From assembly GCA_016297675.1 (NCBI GenBank), contig JAEDGE010000020.1, positions 1 through 19,333 of the forward strand: a stretch of 19,333 nucleotides of DNA, read 5' to 3'. The notes beneath the pieces are model-generated. The model was not told the DNA's origin. It searched no databases and saw only the letters and a list, made by a program, of their open reading frames with translations. A program made the position numbers and the translations under genes. Source of the stretch: Oscillospiraceae bacterium. GTDB lineage: Bacteria > Bacillota > Clostridia > Oscillospirales > Ruminococcaceae. Of the stretch, positions 15,384 through 19,333 are shown one piece after another. Positions within the stretch are counted from its first letter, which is position 1, and each line of letters starts with the position of its first letter.

Positions 15384-15429
15384 AAAAGAAAAACACACTT
15401 TGTCGAAAGACAGAAAGGAGAAAGAAACC

Positions 15430-15864
15430 TTGAAAATTTCTACAAAAGGTCGTTATGCACTGCGTATGATGCTGGATTTGGCAACCCATCAGGATGAGGG
15501 GTATATTTCCCTAAAAGAAGTTGCTGCACGGCAAGGCATCTCCAAAAAGTATCTGGAGCAGATTGTTCCATTGCTAAACCGTACTGGCATGTTGCGTACT
15601 AACCGTGGCTATCAAGGCGGCTATCGTCTTGCAAAAGCACCAAAAGAATATACAATCGGCGAGATTCTACAGCTGACAGAAGGCGATTTGTCTCCTGTTT
15701 CCTGTCTACAAGGAGAAACCGTCAACTGTGATCGAGCGGACAGTTGTATCACACTCCCTGTCTGGAAAGGGCTGTATCGTGTTATCAACAACTATTTAAA
15801 CAACATTACATTACAAGACGTTCTGGATCAAGCACCAGAACATGGCGGTGTTTTTTGTATTTAA
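15430..15864 (+). CDS. Rrf2/IscR-family transcriptional regulator
   Basis: 144 residues starting at a TTG codon placed 9 bases after AAGGAG; translation from there begins with the family's invariant MKISTKGRYALRMMLDLA. An upstream in-frame TTG at 15355 is part of the promoter and cannot be the start. The winged helix-turn-helix includes ISLKEVAARQGISKKYLEQI near 26-45 and the wing RGYQGGYRLAKAP near 59-71. Cys92, Cys100 and Cys106 are placed like the iron-sulfur ligands of IscR, with one gap two residues longer than in E. coli IscR. Such proteins usually sense iron-sulfur status or cysteine supply. No cysteine desulfurase or scaffold gene follows; a terminator does, so it is a single-gene unit. 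Confidence 0.93.
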   Translation: MKISTKGRYALRMMLDLATHQDEGYISLKEVAARQGISKKYLEQIVPLLNRTGMLRTNRGYQGGYRLAKAPKEYTIGEILQLTEGDLSPVSCLQGETVNCDRADSCITLPVWKGLYRVINNYLNNITLQDVLDQAPEHGGVFCI

Positions 15865-15878
15865 CCCTGAAAAAACAG

Positions 15879-15922
15879 AAAAAGCACGGATGTGTCAATT
15901 CCTGTACACATCCGTGCTTTTT
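15879..15922 (+). terminator. Rho-independent terminator after the Rrf2-type gene
   Basis: A perfect 17-base stem (arm core GCACGGATGTGT) with a 10-base loop, followed by a T-run. It starts 14 bp after the stop codon. A-runs on the left arm could also let it stop minus-strand transcription coming from the GTPase gene. Confidence 0.93.
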
Positions 15923-16067
15923 TTGATAATACAACGTGCGTTTGATGAAAATGCATTTTTAGATTTCTTAGGGAAACTTTTTCCGAACCGTCATAAAACT
16001 CAAATTAAAATAGATTGTATTTCTTTCTATCAAAAATTACATCAGAGAAAAACGATATTTCCTCTTT

Positions 16068-18662
16068 CTACCGCTCTTGTTTCATCGTGATATGATTCCC
16101 TGACAGCTTACCGCTCTGCAAAAATGCTTTCATTGCCAATTCAATCTCTGCCATCTCTTTTTCAAATTCCGCTGCGGATACCCGACAAGCTCCATTTCCC
16201 AAAATAATCCGCTGCTCCAGACCGTCCGATGTCACAACCCGCACCCGCCGTTCTTTTGCCAGTTCATAAGTCGTGCGTTCAATATAGGCATCTGCCGTTT
16301 CTGCCTCTTTCGTATAGACAATATGAATATTGTGATACTGCTCTACATGTTCCCGTCCGCCTTTCACCTGATAGGCATCAAATACCAATATCACATGACA
16401 CTGCCGAAAGCCTTGATAATTACAGAGCCAGTCGCTTAGCTGCTTTCTTGCCAAGTCCAAATGGTCGGGCAAATACTGTTTCAGTGAATCCCATGCATGA
16501 ATGACATTATAGCCGTCCACTAACAGATAACTTTCTCCTGTTTTCAGCGGCTGCAAGGGTTTCTGCGGTCTCTGTTCGACCAACTCTCGTTCAGTCTGCA
16601 ACGCCTGTCGGGGATCTCGTTTGATTTTCCCATAGGTACGCTCAAACCATGTTAATAGTTCCTTGTCTTCCTCTAATCGGCTGCGGTAAGCAGAGGCTTG
16701 CTGTGCCAGCTGCACCGCTTTCTCTTCTTGTTCCGGTTTCTTTGCTGTTGCATAGGGCACATGCATTTTCGCAGGCACCTCGTTCCATTTGACCAGTACA
16801 CCAGCTCCATGAGAACAGAAAATAGAATCGCCGGAATTTTCCGGATCTTTCTCCGCATCATACCCGATTTGTTCCAATATGGTTTCCGTATTATGGCAGG
16901 GATAGTATCCCTTCACCTGACAGAATAGCTTTCCTTTTCCTTTGGTATAAGCTGTCACATCCGTCTGATAGGTTCGCATCTCTGATACTGGAGCTGTGCC
17001 CTGCAAAACCTGCATAGTGGGGGTTGCCGCCTGCGGTGCAGAAAACGTGGCAGACATATGCTGTAAATCTGCAATCGCTCTGCCAACCTGTTCTGTTGGA
17101 AGTGTCAGCCGGAATGTGTACCACGGTTCCAGCAGAATACTTTCTGCGGCAAGCAACCCCTGCCGCAATGCCCGATAGGTTGCTTGCCGGAAATCTCCGC
17201 CCTCTGTGTGTTTGACGTGTGCTCGTCCAGCAACAAGCGTAATTTTCATGTCCGTAATCGGCGAATTGGTCAAGACACCGCAATGTGTCTTCTCCTGCAA
17301 ATGCGTCAGCACCAACCGCTGCCAGTTTCGATCCAGGCTATCTTCCTTACAAGTTGTAGCAAACTGCAAGCCACTTCCAATCGGCAGCGGTTCTAACAGC
17401 AAATGCACCTCTGCATAATGTCGCAATGGTTCGTAATGTCCAACGCCCTCGACCGGCTCTCGAATAGTTTCCCGATAAGCAATGCTACCGCTGTCAAATG
17501 AAACCGGCATCGAAAAACGTTCCAACATCAGCCGCTGCAGAACGGCAAGCTGCATCTCGCCCATCAAACGGACAGAAATCTCCTGTAACGGTTCCTTCCA
17601 ACGGACTTGCAGCTGTGGATCTTCCTGTTCCAACTTTTTCAAATTTTCCAACACTTTATGCACATCCAGATTATCCGGCACATTGACCCGATAAGATAGC
17701 ACGGGAGAAAGCACCGGATGTGCGGTATCATGTTCTTTTCCCAGTCCTTCTCCAGCATAGGTTTTGGTCAGACCGGTGACAGCACAGACCATACCGGTTT
17801 CTGCGGTTTCCACCGTTTGAAATTTTGTACCATGATATAGCCGAATTTGTGTGACTTTTTCACCGCTCGGCAGTTTCTCCCGCACATGCAGAGAACCGCC
17901 GGTTATTTTCATATGTGTCAGGCGGCTGCCGGAGCCATCTTCCGTAATCTTATAAACTTTTGCACCAAATGCCGTATTCTCCGGCAGAATGGGCGTGTAC
18001 TGTTCCAACAAGGAAAGAAACCTCTCTACGCCCTGCTGTTTTAAAGCAGAACCAAAACAACAGGGAAACAGTTCTCGTTTTGCAATGGCAGTACGAAGTG
18101 TTTCCTTGGAAATAGAACCGCTATCCAAATACTGCTGTAAGGCAGTTTCGCTGCAAAGAGCCGCCGCTTCATAGAATTTGTCATCCATCTGAGAGAAGGA
18201 AAGACAATGCGGAGAAAGTTTCTCCTGTAGCTGTGCCAATAGATTATCTTCAGAGTCTTCTGCTAAATCCATTTTATTGAGAAATAAAAATACTGGTACC
18301 CGATACCGTTCGAGCAGCTGCCAGAGTGTTTCCGTATGGCTCTGCACACCATCTGAACCGCTGATAACCAAAATGGCGGCATCCAGTACTTGCAGCGTGC
18401 GTTCTGTCTCCGCAGAAAAATCAATATGTCCCGGTGTATCCAAAAGCGTAATCGTAACCTGTGGCAGTGGTAAAATTGCCTGCTTAGAAAAAATGGTAAT
18501 GCCCCGCTCCCGCTCCAGCGGATCGGTATCCAGAAAGGCATCCTTGTGATCGACTCTGCCTTGTTTGCGAATCACACCGGATTGAAAAAGAAGGGATTCT
18601 GAAAGGGTCGTTTTCCCGGCATCTACATGTGCAAGGATGCCGATAACCGAATGATATTGCAT
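16068..18662 (-). CDS. TetM-like ribosomal GTPase fused to a YacP/Rae1-type NYN nuclease
   Basis: 864 residues; TetM is about 640. Residues 1-640 align by eye with TetM/EF-G: P-loop AHVDAGKT 11-18, RGITI 53-57, DTPGH 75-79, NKMD 129-132, GSA 204-206, and a full set of EF-G-like domains. The domain IV tip reads HTEGGDF (485-491) where TetM has SPVSTPADF, so tetracycline rescue is not supported. After a charged linker (640-710), residues 711-850 match Rae1/YacP: LLVDGYN with Asp716, VFDAYQVKG with Asp762, TKEAETADAYIE with Asp791, VVTSD with Asp813, the acidic residues expected of a PIN/NYN nuclease. The start at 18662 has GGAAGG at 6 bases; the ATG at 18707 has a weak site. It likely acts on ribosomes, perhaps cutting mRNA on stalled ones. 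It follows the rRNA operon terminator. Confidence 0.93.
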   Translation of the reverse strand: MQYHSVIGILAHVDAGKTTLSESLLFQSGVIRKQGRVDHKDAFLDTDPLERERGITIFSKQAILPLPQVTITLLDTPGHIDFSAETERTLQVLDAAILVISGSDGVQSHTETLWQLLERYRVPVFLFLNKMDLAEDSEDNLLAQLQEKLSPHCLSFSQMDDKFYEAAALCSETALQQYLDSGSISKETLRTAIAKRELFPCCFGSALKQQGVERFLSLLEQYTPILPENTAFGAKVYKITEDGSGSRLTHMKITGGSLHVREKLPSGEKVTQIRLYHGTKFQTVETAETGMVCAVTGLTKTYAGEGLGKEHDTAHPVLSPVLSYRVNVPDNLDVHKVLENLKKLEQEDPQLQVRWKEPLQEISVRLMGEMQLAVLQRLMLERFSMPVSFDSGSIAYRETIREPVEGVGHYEPLRHYAEVHLLLEPLPIGSGLQFATTCKEDSLDRNWQRLVLTHLQEKTHCGVLTNSPITDMKITLVAGRAHVKHTEGGDFRQATYRALRQGLLAAESILLEPWYTFRLTLPTEQVGRAIADLQHMSATFSAPQAATPTMQVLQGTAPVSEMRTYQTDVTAYTKGKGKLFCQVKGYYPCHNTETILEQIGYDAEKDPENSGDSIFCSHGAGVLVKWNEVPAKMHVPYATAKKPEQEEKAVQLAQQASAYRSRLEEDKELLTWFERTYGKIKRDPRQALQTERELVEQRPQKPLQPLKTGESYLLVDGYNVIHAWDSLKQYLPDHLDLARKQLSDWLCNYQGFRQCHVILVFDAYQVKGGREHVEQYHNIHIVYTKEAETADAYIERTTYELAKERRVRVVTSDGLEQRIILGNGACRVSAAEFEKEMAEIELAMKAFLQSGKLSGNHITMKQER

Positions 18663-18720
18663 ACTATTCCTTCCCATCTTAGAAAATCTATCATGTTCTT
18701 TTTTCATCCATCCTATTTGT

Positions 18721-18758
18721 ATAAAAAGAAAAGCCTGAACTTTAGTAGTTCAGGCTTT
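18721..18758 (-). terminator. Terminator of the 5S/tRNA-Asn transcript
   Basis: A perfect 10-base stem (AAGCCTGAAC/GTTCAGGCTT) with a 7-base loop, followed on the minus strand by a T-rich tract. It lies just after tRNA-Asn and about 60 bp before the GTPase gene start. Confidence 0.92.
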
Positions 18759-18762
18759 CATC

Positions 18763-18838
18763 TGGCTCCCCAAGTTGGACTCGAACCAACGACCCTGCGG
18801 TTAACAGCCGCATGCTCTACCGACTGAGCTATTGAGGA
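18763..18838 (-). tRNA. tRNA-Asn (anticodon GTT)
   Basis: 76 nt on the minus strand with a 7-bp acceptor stem (TCCTCAA with TTGGGGA), a D-arm AGCTCAGTCGGTAGAGC, the anticodon loop CTGTTAA giving GTT, a T-loop TTCGAGT, and an encoded CCA end. It follows 5S rRNA in the same transcript. Confidence 0.97.
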
Positions 18839-18867
18839 ATTTCTGCGGAGTTTTCACTCCGCTATGT

Positions 18868-18983
<116 letters not shown>

Positions 18984-18997
18984 TGTAATAAGAAAAA

Positions 18998-19072
18998 TGG
19001 TGACCCGTACCAGAATCGAACTGGTGTTGCCGCCGTGAGAGGGCGGAGTCTTAACCGCTTGACCAACGGGCC
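18998..19072 (-). tRNA. tRNA-Glu (anticodon CTC)
   Basis: 75 nt on the minus strand. Acceptor GGCCCGT pairs with ACGGGTC (one G-U), the anticodon stem is CCGCC/GGCGG, the loop CTCTCAC gives CTC, and CCA is encoded. It lies 5 bases after tRNA-Lys and before 5S. Confidence 0.95.
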
Positions 19073-19077
19073 CACTT

Positions 19078-19153
19078 TGGTGCACCATCGGGGACTCGAA
19101 CCCAGGACCCACTGATTAAGAGTCAGTTGCTCTACCAACTGAGCTAATGGTGC
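19078..19153 (-). tRNA. tRNA-Lys (anticodon CTT)
   Basis: 76 nt on the minus strand. Acceptor GCACCAT pairs with ATGGTGC, the anticodon stem is ACTGA/TCAGT, the loop CTCTTAA gives CTT, and CCA is encoded. First gene after the internal promoter at 19168-19196. Confidence 0.96.
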
Positions 19154-19167
19154 ATGTGCTATAATAA

Positions 19168-19196
19168 ATTATAGCATATTGGGAATCGCTTGTCAA
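19168..19196 (-). promoter_or_regulatory. Perfect consensus promoter inside the rRNA operon
   Basis: On the minus strand TTGACA (19191-19196), 17 bp, then TATAAT (19168-19173), every base matching the sigma-A consensus. Transcription would begin about 8 bases before tRNA-Lys. The -10 sits in a small perfect palindrome (CTATAAT/ATTATAG, 19159-19174). Confidence 0.92.
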
Positions 19197-19301
19197 GGGG
19201 TAAAACGCATTTTTCTTATTTTTTTAACAATTAGGAGATTGAAATCAGAAAAAAGAAAGAAAAACAAAACTTCATTTTAGAGAACAAAGACCAATCAGAA
19301 A

Positions 19302-19333
19302 AGGAAAAGCAATCGACCGATTAGTACTTGCAA
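19302..19333 (-). rRNA. 23S ribosomal RNA, 3' end (partial)
   Basis: Reading from the right edge on the minus strand, GTACTAATCGGTCGA matches the conserved last 40 bases of 23S rRNA. By comparison with other Firmicutes the mature 3' end should lie near 19300-19305; the rest is outside the window. The 100-base AT-rich spacer between here and the internal promoter has no clear terminator. Confidence 0.8.

Larger units (their letters stand above)
15011..15429. other. Divergent regulatory region between terS and the Rrf2 gene
   Basis: This stretch of about 420 bp has no supported gene. It contains a leader hairpin near terS (15038-15075), a perfect palindrome (15099-15122), AT-rich DNA with the inverted repeat GGATTT/AAATCC (15130-15146), a 16-base palindrome (15325-15340) and the promoter of the Rrf2 gene (15355-15383). 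It joins the phage-like block to the host regulator gene without a visible integrase or attachment site. Confidence 0.6.

Noticed and set aside
16068..18662. Calling this gene a tetracycline resistance determinant
   Set aside because: The GTPase part is TetM-like, but the domain IV tip loop needed for drug release is replaced by HTEGGDF and a nuclease domain is fused. Similarity alone does not support resistance.

Overview
The window looks like chromosomal DNA of a low-to-moderate GC anaerobic Firmicute, class Clostridia, most likely a Ruminococcus-like member of the Oscillospiraceae. The class rests on the HrcA/CIRCE-controlled hrcA-grpE-dnaK-dnaJ operon, consensus sigma-A promoters, AGGAGG-type ribosome binding sites and the gene families present. 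The family-level guess is inference; no species is claimed.

Layout. Bases 1-162 hold the start of a small zinc-ribbon protein (minus strand, runs off the left edge). Bases 386-5433 (minus) are the class I heat-shock operon hrcA-grpE-dnaK-dnaJ, with a perfect CIRCE operator and promoter at 5484-5543 and a terminator after dnaJ. Bases 5754-6812 (plus) are bioY, encoding the ECF biotin transporter S component, under a strong promoter overlapped by a BirA-like inverted repeat. It overlaps the start of a cysteine-rich DUF1284-type protein. A bidirectional terminator separates these from a minus-strand CmpB-type membrane protein (6919-7665).

Bases 7794-15010 (minus) form a continuous nine-gene phage-derived block: small terminase, large terminase, portal, capsid-like protein, prohead-protease/scaffold-like protein, a connector-like protein, a tail-terminator-like protein, an unknown protein and a hub-like protein. 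No integrase, repressor, replication, tape-measure, tail-tube, fibre or lysis gene lies next to it. The terminase motifs are intact. One gene seems to carry a 1-nt frameshift near its end, and a repeat-rich noncoding segment lies between the capsid and protease genes. The block could be a domesticated or satellite-like head module, or a slowly decaying prophage remnant.

Bases 15355-15922 (plus) hold an orphan Rrf2/IscR-type regulator with its own promoter and terminator. Bases 16068-18662 (minus) encode the most striking gene: an 864-residue TetM-like ribosomal GTPase fused to a C-terminal YacP/Rae1-like NYN ribonuclease domain. It lies directly downstream of the end of an rRNA operon (minus strand): 23S 3' end, tRNA-Lys(CTT), tRNA-Glu(CTC), 5S rRNA, tRNA-Asn(GTT), terminator. 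A perfect consensus promoter between the 23S end and tRNA-Lys suggests that the tRNA/5S part can be transcribed separately. The fusion suggests one factor that binds stalled ribosomes like a protection GTPase and cuts the mRNA like Rae1.
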